A stretch of 5,538 bases of DNA from Actinomycetes bacterium (GCA_021791615.1 JAJYWG010000514.1:1-5538); one strand, 5' to 3'; shown: positions 1 through 5,366, numbered from the stretch's first letter. Notes: generated by a model not told the origin, from the sequence alone. Program-made: numbers and translations.

Positions 1-2
1 CG

Positions 3-164
3 GCTCATGTGGTTATCTCCGATGCTGCCCTCGCCGACGGTGGGGGCGCCCGGGTCCTCGACCGCCTGGCCGACTGCCTGGCCGGCCACTTCGACGTCGA
101 GCACTCAACGTTCCAGCTGGAACCAGCCAGCCATCGCGACCACGAGCACGCCACCCACCCGTGA
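3..164 (+). CDS. Cation diffusion facilitator (CDF) metal exporter, C-terminal fragment
   Basis: Only the last 53 codons are inside the window; the gene starts upstream. The visible part begins AHVVISDAAL, continues through RVLDRLADCLAGHFDVEH and STFQLEP, and ends in a histidine-rich tail (HRDHEHATHP). This is the pattern of the CDF cytoplasmic C-terminal domain, whose last strand usually reads like 'I-E-H-x-T-x-Q-x-E' and which dimerises and binds regulatory zinc. By family knowledge the full protein would be an inner-membrane proton/metal antiporter exporting Zn, Co or Cd; the substrate cannot be read from this fragment. The stop TGA overlaps the GTG start of the next gene (GTGA at 161-164), so the two are probably translationally coupled. 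Confidence 0.8.
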   Translation, partial: AHVVISDAALADGGGARVLDRLADCLAGHFDVEHSTFQLEPASHRDHEHATHP

Positions 165-784
165 CCGCTGACCCCACCCTGGGAGCTGCCCAGGCAGCGA
201 GGCGCCTCGAGGTGGCGACCATCGCTTGGAACACCATCGAGGCCGCCGTCGCGGTCGTCAGCGGTCTTTTGACCGGCTCGGTGGTGCTCACCGGCTTCGG
301 GCTCGACTCTGGCATCGAGGTCGTCTCCGCCGCGCTCGTGCTCCACCGGCTGCGAACCGCCGGTCACGGCGAGGCGAACGAGGTGCGAGAACGACGAGCC
401 CTTCGATTGATCGGGGTCACCTTCTTCGCCCTCGCCATCTACTTGACCGCCGACGGCGTCCACAGTCTGCTCACCACCAGCCGACCCGACACCAGCCCAG
501 CCGGCATCGCCATCAGCGCCGCCGCGCTCGTCGTCATGCCGGTCCTCGCCCGATCCAAGCGGGCCACCGGCCGCCGCATCGATGGTCCCCTCGGCGCCCT
601 CGTGCTCGCCGACGCCGCCGAGACTCGGCTCTGCGCTCTGCTCGCCGTCGCCACTCTCGGAGGTCTGCTCGCCTACGACCTCGCCGGCTGGTGGTGGGCC
701 GACCCGGCTGCCGGCTTCGTCATCGTCTACTTCGCCCTGCGCGAAGGCCTCGAGGCCTGGCGAGGCAAGCTGTGTGTCGATTGA
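161..784 (+). CDS. CDF-like membrane protein lacking the C-terminal domain
   Basis: A 207-residue protein with about six hydrophobic segments, roughly at residues 18-37, 40-62, 83-105, 113-130, 147-171 and 180-194. It resembles the membrane part of CDF transporters: N24/E27 in the first helix, then GSVVLTGFGLDSGIEV in the second and ADP near the start of the last. The usual cytoplasmic C-terminal domain is absent; the protein ends soon after the last helix. The metal site looks altered: helix 2 has D49xxxE53, and where helix 5 usually has HxxxD there is E154xxxC158 (within LADAAETRLC). It may transport a different ion, act as a partner of the full-length CDF upstream, or be non-transporting. 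The GTG start overlaps the upstream stop by 4 bp and has no clear Shine-Dalgarno sequence, so translation probably depends on the upstream gene. Confidence 0.75.
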   Translation: MTADPTLGAAQAARRLEVATIAWNTIEAAVAVVSGLLTGSVVLTGFGLDSGIEVVSAALVLHRLRTAGHGEANEVRERRALRLIGVTFFALAIYLTADGVHSLLTTSRPDTSPAGIAISAAALVVMPVLARSKRATGRRIDGPLGALVLADAAETRLCALLAVATLGGLLAYDLAGWWWADPAAGFVIVYFALREGLEAWRGKLCVD

Positions 785-830
785 CCGGCATTGCCAACCC
801 CTGGGCCGGACAGCCCCGACCCGACGTGCA

Positions 831-1379
831 TCAAGCGATGTTCGATCCAGCGGCATAGCGGCGCGGATGGTCGCTCGTTCGGACCACCTGCCCCGCGTCC
901 GACAGTTTCACCAGTGCGTTGCCGATTGCGCCGGCTGAGTGTCCCAAGACCCTCGACAACTGAGCCGGCGAGACCTCGCCCGGATGCGCACGTAGATGCT
1001 CGACGACAAGATCCCGCAGCTCACCTCGCCTCAACCGCGCTTTGGCGTCGCGAGCGCCGAGCGCCCCACGACCGAGGCGCCCGCTGGGCGCAGTCGCCTC
1101 GTTCTCGGAGCCGTCGACCGGATCAGCGCCACCGTCGCTGTCGCCGGGGGCCGAGTCGGCCGCTACCGTCACGTACCAGCGGTCCGCCAGCCGCCGTGCG
1201 CCGTCTCGTCCGTCGGGGTCCCGGCGGGCGGCGCCCTTGGCTTCGAGCGAGGCGAGGTGCTTGGCCGCGGTGGACTGGCCGATGCCGAGCGCCTCGGCCA
1301 GGCCGGCCGCGCTCGCCCCCGGCCGGGCGCCGAGCGCGTCGAGGACCTGCTCGGGTGAGACCTTCTGCGTGGTGGCCAT
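831..1379 (-). CDS. Two-domain winged-helix DNA-binding protein (putative regulator)
   Basis: A 182-residue soluble protein. The N-terminal part (about 7-70) is a winged helix: PEQVLDALGARPG, then the helix-turn-helix AAGLAEALGIGQSTAAKHLA, an LEAKGAARRD wing and a closing WYV strand. A polar, Gly/Ala/Asp-rich linker (about 71-118) follows. The C-terminal part (about 119-176) is a second winged helix: ELRDLVVEHLRAHPGEVSP, AQLSRVLGHSAGAIGNAL, then VVRTSDHPRRY. Such MarR/ArsR-like HTH proteins are common on actinobacterial mobile elements; no ligand- or metal-binding cysteine cluster is visible. The ATG start is supported by AAAGGAG six bases upstream. The gene diverges from the methyltransferase operon and converges with the CDF genes (46 bp gap), so control of the operon and of itself is likely but inferred. 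A role as a partition or accessory DNA-binding protein is possible. Confidence 0.8.
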   Translation of the reverse strand: MATTQKVSPEQVLDALGARPGASAAGLAEALGIGQSTAAKHLASLEAKGAARRDPDGRDGARRLADRWYVTVAADSAPGDSDGGADPVDGSENEATAPSGRLGRGALGARDAKARLRRGELRDLVVEHLRAHPGEVSPAQLSRVLGHSAGAIGNALVKLSDAGQVVRTSDHPRRYAAGSNIA

Positions 1380-1385
1380 GGTGGG

Positions 1386-1392
1386 CTCCTTT
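1386..1392 (-). promoter_or_regulatory. Ribosome binding site of the winged-helix gene
   Basis: Reads AAAGGAG on the minus strand, six bases before the ATG at 1379. It is a near-perfect Shine-Dalgarno sequence and fixes the start of the gene. Confidence 0.75.
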
Positions 1393-1417
1393 CGAGGGTT
1401 GAAGGCGTGTCTCCGAG

Positions 1418-1446
1418 GAGCTACCTCCGTCCCGGCCCGATCTCAA
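1418..1446 (-). promoter_or_regulatory. Candidate sigma-70-type promoter for the winged-helix gene
   Basis: On the minus strand TTGAGA (1446-1441) and TAGCTC (1423-1418) lie 17 bases apart. The -35 box matches TTGACA at five of six positions; the -10 box is weak (TA present, final T missing). A transcript starting near 1411 would have a leader of about 30 bases carrying the AAAGGAG site. An imperfect dyad, CTCC-ga-GGAG at 1411-1420, covers the expected start point. This is pattern matching in GC-rich DNA and remains tentative. Confidence 0.35.
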
Positions 1447-1455
1447 GGCGATCTC
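1438..1455. repeat. Direct repeat CGATCTC x2, candidate operator half-sites
   Basis: CGATCTC occurs at 1438-1444 and again at 1449-1455, one helical turn (11 bp) apart. The first copy overlaps the candidate -35 box of the winged-helix gene. Direct repeats with this spacing suit a protein with two DNA-binding domains on one face of the helix, and the adjacent regulator has two such domains. A short repeat like this can arise by chance. Confidence 0.3.
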
Positions 1456-1500
1456 GACTTCGGCCCGGTCCGACGACGAGCCAGGCAGGTGTGGCCGGTC

Positions 1501-1569
1501 CCTCTTTGTCCAAAATCAGGCTCGCGAGGGGTGTTCTATAGGTGACGCTTGTTCGGTCGTGGGCCGCCC
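1501..1569 (+). promoter_or_regulatory. Probable promoter region of the methyltransferase operon
   Basis: This is the right half of the 190-bp divergent intergenic region. It holds the only AT-rich patches there: TTTGTCCAAAATCA around 1505-1518 and TCTATAGGT around 1535-1543, with an 8-bp palindrome CTCGCGAG (1521-1528) between them. TTGTCC to TATAGG is too far apart for a standard -35/-10 pair, so I do not assign exact boxes. TATAGG lies about 30 bases before the ATG at 1570. No good Shine-Dalgarno precedes that ATG. Confidence 0.35.
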
Positions 1570-2475
1570 ATGACCACACCCACCACCCCCCGCTGCCCCG
1601 CTCGTCCCAGCTCATCTCGTCCGGTCGTGCCACTCGCGCTCTGGCCGGTCGCGCAGACCTCGGCCCAGTACCAACGCGCCGGGCATTACCTGCCCGAGTG
1701 CGCCCAGCACCCGGCCAAGATGCTCCCCGAGCTCGCCCGGCGCATCGTCTGCGAGTACTCGGCCGAAGGCGCCCTCGTCGTCGATCCGATGGCCGGCATC
1801 GCCACCACCGTCGCCGAAGCCGCCCTCTTGGGCCGGCGCGCCGTCGGCGTCGAGGTCGAGCCCCGCTGGGCCGCGCTCGCCGAGGCGAACCTCGACCACC
1901 TGCTCGACCCCGGCCGGCGCCACCTCGCCGAGGTCCGTGTCGGCGACGCCCGCCGCCTGACCGACGTGGCCGGCGACCTCGCCGGCACCGTCGACCTGGT
2001 CTGCACCTCGCCGCCGTACGCGTGCGACGTCGGCAACATGGACAAGGCCAAGTGGGGGGCGGGTGGCGCCCTGTGCCCGACCGCCACCCGCAACTACTCG
2101 ACCGACAAGGACAACCTCGGCCACGCCCGCGGCGCCGCCTACGAACAGGCCATGGCCGAGGTCTACGCCGGCTGCTACCGCCTGCTGCGCCCCGGCGGCA
2201 TCTTGGTCACCGTCACCAAGCGCAGCCGTCGAGGGGGGCGCACCCTCGACCTGGCCGGGCTCACCGTCCGTCTCGCCCAAGAAGCCGGCTTCGCCTACCT
2301 CGGCCACGTCGTCGCCCTCCACGCCGCGATCCGTGACAGCCGGCTCGTCGCCCGGGGAAGCTTCTGGCAGACCACCCAGATCCGCAAGGCCCGCGCCCGG
2401 GGAGAGCCCGCCCATCTCGTCGTCCACGAGGACTGCCTGGCGTTTCGTCGACCGGAGGTGACCGATGGCCATTGA
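1570..2475 (+). CDS. SAM-dependent DNA methyltransferase, first of a tandem pair
   Basis: A 301-residue methyltransferase of the N4/N6 amino-methylase type, similar in layout to proteins often labelled TRM11 family. In order: a PLALWPVAQ segment (21-29), HPAKMLP (47-53, motif X-like), DPMAGIATT (72-80, motif I, SAM binding), AVGVEVEP (91-98, motif II), GDAR (125-128, motif III), TSPPY (146-150, catalytic motif IV) and LLRPGGILVTVTK further on. Motif I precedes motif IV with little between, so the variable segment after TSPPY is the probable target-recognition region. By family knowledge (S/T)PPY favours N4-cytosine methylation; N6-adenine or RNA as substrate is not excluded. Motif I carries Ala78 where the family and the next gene have Gly, which may weaken SAM binding. 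I chose the ATG at 1570; a TTG at 1549 and a GTG at 1627 are in frame, but none has a strong ribosome site. No endonuclease gene lies nearby. Confidence 0.82.
   Translation: MTTPTTPRCPARPSSSRPVVPLALWPVAQTSAQYQRAGHYLPECAQHPAKMLPELARRIVCEYSAEGALVVDPMAGIATTVAEAALLGRRAVGVEVEPRWAALAEANLDHLLDPGRRHLAEVRVGDARRLTDVAGDLAGTVDLVCTSPPYACDVGNMDKAKWGAGGALCPTATRNYSTDKDNLGHARGAAYEQAMAEVYAGCYRLLRPGGILVTVTKRSRRGGRTLDLAGLTVRLAQEAGFAYLGHVVALHAAIRDSRLVARGSFWQTTQIRKARARGEPAHLVVHEDCLAFRRPEVTDGH
1708..1729 (+). repeat. 22-bp exact repeat, copy 1 (motif X of methyltransferase 1)
   Basis: Identical to 2558-2579. It encodes HPAKMLP in both methyltransferase genes in the same codon phase, so recombination between the copies would join the start of the first gene in frame to the rest of the second. 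It reflects paralogy rather than a mobile repeat. Confidence 0.7.
2454..2460 (+). promoter_or_regulatory. Ribosome binding site of the second methyltransferase
   Basis: GGAGGTG lies inside the 3' end of the first methyltransferase gene; the GGAGG core is six bases before the ATG at 2465. It confirms that start despite the 11-bp gene overlap. Confidence 0.7.
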
Positions 2476-3301
2476 GCTGCCCCTGTCGGTCTGGCCGGTC
2501 GCCCAGCGCACCGCCCGCGCCCAGCGGGCCGGACGCTATCTGGAGATCTCGGGCACCCACCCGGCCAAGATGCTCCCCGCCATCGCGGCGCGCGCCGTCG
2601 CCACCTACAGCGCACCTGGCGACCTCGTCGTCGACCCCATGTGCGGCATCGGCACCACCTTGGTCGAGGCCGTCCACCAAGGTCGCGACGCCGTCGGCAT
2701 CGAGTACGAACCCGAGTGGGCCGCCCACGCCGAGGCCAACCTCGCCCTCGCCCGAGCCCAGGGCGCCACCGGGCAGGCCGAGGTGATCTGCGGCGACGGG
2801 CGCTGCCTCGTCGGCCACCTCGACCCCGCCGCCCGCGGCCTCGTCGCCCTCGTGCTCACCTCGCCCCCCTATGGCCCCTCCCTGCACGGGCGGGTCACGA
2901 CCACCCCCGGTAAAGGCGTGCACAAGAGCCACGCCCGCTACTCGACCGACCCGGCCAACCTGGCCCATGTCGGCCTCTCTGGCCTGCTCGACGCGATGCG
3001 CACCGTCCTCCGTGGCGCCGCCCAGCTGCTGCGCCCCGGCGGGATCGTCGCCATGACCGTGCGACCCTGGTGGCGCGACGGCGCGCTCGTCGACCTCCCA
3101 GGCGCCCTCAGCTCCATAGGCGAAGAGGCCGGCCTCGTCCTCTACGAACGCAACGTCGCTCTCCTCGCCGCCCTCCGAGACGACACCCTCGTGCCCCGGG
3201 CGTCGTTCTTCGCGCTCGAACAGGTCCGAAGGGCCCGCGCCGCCGGCACCCCGCGTCTCGTGACCGCCCATGAGGACCTGTTGGCCTGGAGGCGCCGCTA
3301 G
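2465..3301 (+). CDS. SAM-dependent DNA methyltransferase, second of a tandem pair
   Basis: A 278-residue paralogue of the preceding protein. Motifs in order: PLSVWPVAQ (6-14), HPAKMLP (32-38), DPMCGIGTT (57-65, intact SAM-binding motif I), AVGIEYEP (76-83), GDGR (110-113), TSPPY (132-136, catalytic) and LLRPGGIVAMTVRPWWR. A gapless hand alignment of residues 6-96 with residues 21-111 of the first protein gives 56 of 91 identities; similarity returns after LLRPGG, but the segment after TSPPY is clearly different (GPSLHGRVTTTPGKG against ACDVGNMDKAKWGAGG). That fits a duplication followed by a change in target recognition. N4-cytosine or N6-adenine DNA methylation is likeliest from the motif; RNA as substrate is possible because TRM11-type enzymes share the fold. 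It overlaps the upstream gene by 11 bp and its TAG stop shares a G with the next GTG start. Confidence 0.87.
   Translation: MAIELPLSVWPVAQRTARAQRAGRYLEISGTHPAKMLPAIAARAVATYSAPGDLVVDPMCGIGTTLVEAVHQGRDAVGIEYEPEWAAHAEANLALARAQGATGQAEVICGDGRCLVGHLDPAARGLVALVLTSPPYGPSLHGRVTTTPGKGVHKSHARYSTDPANLAHVGLSGLLDAMRTVLRGAAQLLRPGGIVAMTVRPWWRDGALVDLPGALSSIGEEAGLVLYERNVALLAALRDDTLVPRASFFALEQVRRARAAGTPRLVTAHEDLLAWRRR
2558..2579 (+). repeat. 22-bp exact repeat, copy 2 (motif X of methyltransferase 2)
   Basis: Partner of the copy at 1708-1729, in direct orientation and 850 bp apart, within the conserved HPAKMLP coding segment. Confidence 0.7.
3288..3292 (+). promoter_or_regulatory. Ribosome binding site of the small coupled gene
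   Basis: GGAGG sits eight bases before the GTG at 3301, within the last codons of the second methyltransferase. It supports both the non-ATG start and the reality of the small gene. Confidence 0.6.
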
Positions 3302-3564
3302 TGCCCGGCCGACGCCGAGGCCCCCGGCCCGCTCGTCGCCCCTACCACCGACCCGGGGTGGTGCTGCTCCCACCGATCGAGGTGCCACTCGACGCCGAGC
3401 ACGAACAGCGCGCCCTCATCGCCCTGGCCGAGCTGCTCGCCCCCCTCTTCAGCGCCGAGCGGCTGGCAGCGGACCCGCCACGTTCCGCGGCGGCATCGGC
3501 ATTTCACCCGAGACGACGGCCGCCCGCGCCCGGGCCTCCCGGTCGCCTTGACAGCCCGCCATGA
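3301..3564 (+). CDS. Small uncharacterised protein between methyltransferase and recombinase
   Basis: An 87-residue protein of unknown function. It has a basic Arg/Pro-rich start (1-18), a central segment that looks genuinely protein-like (VLLPPIEVPL at 21-30, then DAEHEQRALIALAELLAPLF at 31-50, probably an amphipathic helix) and a Pro/Arg-rich tail (about 57-87) with no clear fold. Third codon positions in the centre are almost all G or C. The GTG start overlaps the preceding TAG by one base and has GGAGG eight bases upstream, so it belongs to the methyltransferase operon. A GTG at 3358 is an alternative start that would remove the basic leader. No cysteine cluster, signal peptide or membrane segment is visible. 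It could be a small partner of the methyltransferases or the recombinase, such as a directionality factor, but nothing in the sequence proves this. Confidence 0.6.
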   Translation: MPGRRRGPRPARRPYHRPGVVLLPPIEVPLDAEHEQRALIALAELLAPLFSAERLAADPPRSAAASAFHPRRRPPAPGPPGRLDSPP

Positions 3565-3603
3565 CGGAGGTCTCCTCGAAGACCCCACCATCGAGCGCGC
3601 CAC

Positions 3604-3609
3604 AAAGGA
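3604..3609 (+). promoter_or_regulatory. Ribosome binding site of the serine recombinase
   Basis: AAAGGA nine bases before the ATG at 3619. It fits the start chosen from the resolvase-domain N-terminus (RIATYTRIS). Confidence 0.6.
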
Positions 3610-3618
3610 CGACCACCG

Positions 3619-5238
3619 ATGAGGATCGCCACCTACACCAGGATCTCCACCGACGAGGCCCACCAGCCCTACTCCCTCGACGCCCAGGCCATCCGGCTGG
3701 GCTCCTACGTGGAGAGCCAAGAGGACTGGGAACTGGTGCGCGCCTTCAGCGACCAGGCCTCGGGCGCCACCACCGAACGCCCCGGACTCGAGCGGGCCCT
3801 CGCCGAGGCCCGCGCCCGGCGCTACGACCTGCTCCTCGTCTACCGGGTCGACCGCTTCGCCCGCTCGGTGCGCGGCCTCGCCACCCTCCTCGAGCAACTC
3901 GACGCAGCCGGGGTGGCGTTCCGCTCGGCCACCGAGCCCTTCGACACCGCCACCCCGGCCGGGCGGATGATGGTCCAGATGCTCGGCGTGTTCGCAGAGT
4001 TCGAGCGGGCGACCATCATCGACCGGGTCATCGCCGGCATGGAACGAAAAGCCGCCCGCGGCGAGTGGTGCGGCGGGTCACGACCCTACGGCTACCTCGT
4101 CGACCCCCAAAGCGGCCACCTCGCCGTCAACCCCGACGAAGCCCCCCTCGTAGCTGTCATCTTCGACCGCTACGCCCGCAAACGTCACGGCGCCAAGGCC
4201 ATCGCCACCTGGCTCAACGCCCACGGGCACCGAACCAAGGCCGGCAAGCCCTGGAACCACATGGCCGTCCTCACCGTGCTGCGCAACCGGGCCTACCTCG
4301 GCGAGGTCTACTTCCGAGACACCTACCACCCCGCCCCTCACCCGCCGCTCATCGACGCCGCCACCTTCGACCTCGCCGGCCAGATCCTCGCCCTTCGAGG
4401 CGAGGACTACTCGCATCGGGCCTCCAACTCCAGCGACTACCAGCTCGCCGGTCTCATCACCTGCACCCGCTGCGGCAAGCGCTACATCGGCACCGCCGCC
4501 AACGGCAACAAGTACCGCTACCGCTACTACACCTGCTTCTCCCGCCACCGCTACGGCACCGACACCTGCCCCGCCGAACGGCTCCCGGCCGATCAGCTCG
4601 AAAGCGAAGTGCTCGGCGCCCTCCTGCGACTTCTCAGCCGCAACGACCTCCTCGACGCCGCCCTCGCCGCCGGCCTCGCCCGCTCCGGGGCCAAACGCCG
4701 CCAACACCAAGACGAGCTCGGCGTCGTCGACGCCGAGCTGACCAAGGCAGAAGAAGCCATCGAACGGTACTTCCTCGCTTTCGAAGCCGGCACCCTCACC
4801 GAGACGACCTGCGGACAGCGCGTCGAGACCCTCGCAGCAAAGATCGCCACCCTCCAAGCCCGCCGCGTCGAACTTGCCAGCCTGCTCGAAGAAGGACAAG
4901 AACCCGGCATCACGGAAGAGCACCTCCACGAGCTCCGCCGACACGTGACCGACACCATCGAGCACGGCGAACCCGAAGCCCAAAAGGGCCTCCTCCAGGC
5001 TCTGGTTGCCCGCATCGACGTCGAGAGCCGTTCCGCCGTGCGCCCCTACTTCCGGATACCGCTCGGCGGCACACACCCGACGGCGTCGAACCCCTCCACC
5101 ATCGGAAAGGTTCGACCACCGTCAGGATCGGCGCCCCCGGCCTCCCAGAATGCGAACCTTCTGCCGCTGATCGAAGGGCCAGCGATCAGCCTGGCCGCCA
5201 TCCATGCCAAGGTCCGCCGTGACGGGTACGCCGAGTGA
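3619..5238 (+). CDS. Large serine recombinase (site-specific integrase)
   Basis: A 539-residue recombinase that cuts and rejoins DNA at attachment sites through a serine nucleophile. The resolvase domain covers about 1-140: TYTRIS with catalytic Ser10 and Arg8, VYRVDRFARS with Arg79 and Arg82, and GRMMVQMLGVFAEFER leading into the long E helix. The recombinase domain follows (about 150-260: GEWCGGSRPYGY, then NPDEAPLVAVIFDRYA and LRNRAYLGEVYFRDTYH). A zinc ribbon has Cys282, Cys285, Cys306 and Cys317. Residues about 363-428 form a coiled coil, as in phage and ICE integrases, where it controls synapsis and direction. All catalytic residues I can check are present, so it is probably active. Typical proteins of this class end near the VRPYFRIP segment (474-481); here about 58 further residues follow, ending LAAIHAKVRRDGYAE. 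It starts 54 bp after the small gene and has its own ribosome site, probably as part of the same operon. Confidence 0.95.
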   Translation: MRIATYTRISTDEAHQPYSLDAQAIRLGSYVESQEDWELVRAFSDQASGATTERPGLERALAEARARRYDLLLVYRVDRFARSVRGLATLLEQLDAAGVAFRSATEPFDTATPAGRMMVQMLGVFAEFERATIIDRVIAGMERKAARGEWCGGSRPYGYLVDPQSGHLAVNPDEAPLVAVIFDRYARKRHGAKAIATWLNAHGHRTKAGKPWNHMAVLTVLRNRAYLGEVYFRDTYHPAPHPPLIDAATFDLAGQILALRGEDYSHRASNSSDYQLAGLITCTRCGKRYIGTAANGNKYRYRYYTCFSRHRYGTDTCPAERLPADQLESEVLGALLRLLSRNDLLDAALAAGLARSGAKRRQHQDELGVVDAELTKAEEAIERYFLAFEAGTLTETTCGQRVETLAAKIATLQARRVELASLLEEGQEPGITEEHLHELRRHVTDTIEHGEPEAQKGLLQALVARIDVESRSAVRPYFRIPLGGTHPTASNPSTIGKVRPPSGSAPPASQNANLLPLIEGPAISLAAIHAKVRRDGYAE

Positions 5239-5251
5239 GGGGGATCCAGTG

Positions 5252-5299
5252 GGTCGCCAGCATGGTCGCCAACACCCCTGCCAGCACGGTCGCCAGTCC
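5252..5299. repeat. Four tandem 12-bp repeats
   Basis: Contiguous units GGTCGCCAGCAT, GGTCGCCAACAC, CCCTGCCAGCAC and GGTCGCCAGTCC (5252-5263, 5264-5275, 5276-5287, 5288-5299). The core GCCA is kept in all four and GGTCGCCA in three. They start 13 bp after the recombinase stop codon and lie upstream of the replication-relaxation-like gene. Short tandem units of this kind can be binding sites (iterons) for a replication, partition or recombination protein, or a plain slippage repeat. The region is non-coding as far as I can judge. Confidence 0.7.
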
Positions 5300-5316
5300 T
5301 GAACGGACCACCCTCT

Positions 5317-5354
5317 CGGGGCCGAAGTGCCAGCGTGTCGGTACTTCACCCCCG
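5317..5354. other. Long imperfect inverted repeat, candidate recombination site
   Basis: The arms pair as CGGGG (5317-5321) with CCCCG (5350-5354), then a 2x2 mismatch, then GAAGTGCC (5324-5331) with GGTACTTC (5340-5347; one G-T wobble as RNA), around an 8-base centre AGCGTGTC. It lies 78 bp downstream of the serine recombinase gene. Attachment sites of large serine recombinases are about 40-50 bp imperfect inverted repeats beside the recombinase gene with an asymmetric central dinucleotide; the exact centre here is GT (5335-5336). No T-run follows, so a standard intrinsic terminator is unlikely, but an RNA hairpin ending or stabilising the recombinase transcript remains possible. Confidence 0.5.
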
Positions 5355-5356
5355 CC

Positions 5357-5366
5357 AGTCGCGACT
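5357..5366. promoter_or_regulatory. 10-bp perfect palindrome upstream of the last gene
   Basis: AGTCGCGACT is a perfect palindrome ending 16 bp before the ATG at 5383. Its position suits an operator or protein-binding site for the downstream gene. No protein can be assigned to it. Confidence 0.35.

Noticed and set aside
785..830. Terminator between the convergent CDF-like and winged-helix genes
   Set aside because: Only a 4-bp GGGC/GCCC stem is visible and no T-run follows on either strand.
5..856. A 283-codon minus-strand open frame over the CDF genes
   Set aside because: The product is Gly/Asp/Glu-rich without a recognisable domain and it is antisense to recognisable CDF sequence.
1542..2336. 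A plus-strand Arg/Pro-rich open frame over the first methyltransferase
   Set aside because: It is an out-of-frame reading of a gene with clear methyltransferase motifs.
3565..3618. Short inverted repeat GGTCT...AGACC before the recombinase
   Set aside because: The stem is only 5 bp with a 6-base loop, which is expected by chance at this base composition.
4078..5076. A 332-codon minus-strand open frame
   Set aside because: It lies entirely antisense to the recombinase and its Gly/Val/Ala/Glu-rich product shows no motif; the opposite strand has clear catalytic residues.
3561..5222. A 553-codon open frame starting at the ATGA overlap with the small gene
   Set aside because: It is out of frame with the recombinase over nearly its whole length and its product is Arg/Pro-rich low complexity, as expected for an alternative frame of a high-GC gene.
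5252..5299. CRISPR-like array
   Set aside because: The 12-bp units are contiguous with no spacers, and no cas-like gene is present.
5122..5349. A 75-codon minus-strand open frame with a Trp-Arg-Pro-Cys-Trp repeat
   Set aside because: The repetitive peptide is only a translation of the 12-bp DNA repeats; the GTG start has no good ribosome site and half the frame is antisense to the recombinase.
5317..5354. Intrinsic terminator of the recombinase gene
   Set aside because: The hairpin is strong, but the bases after it are GC-rich with no T-run, so it is reported as a structured site instead.
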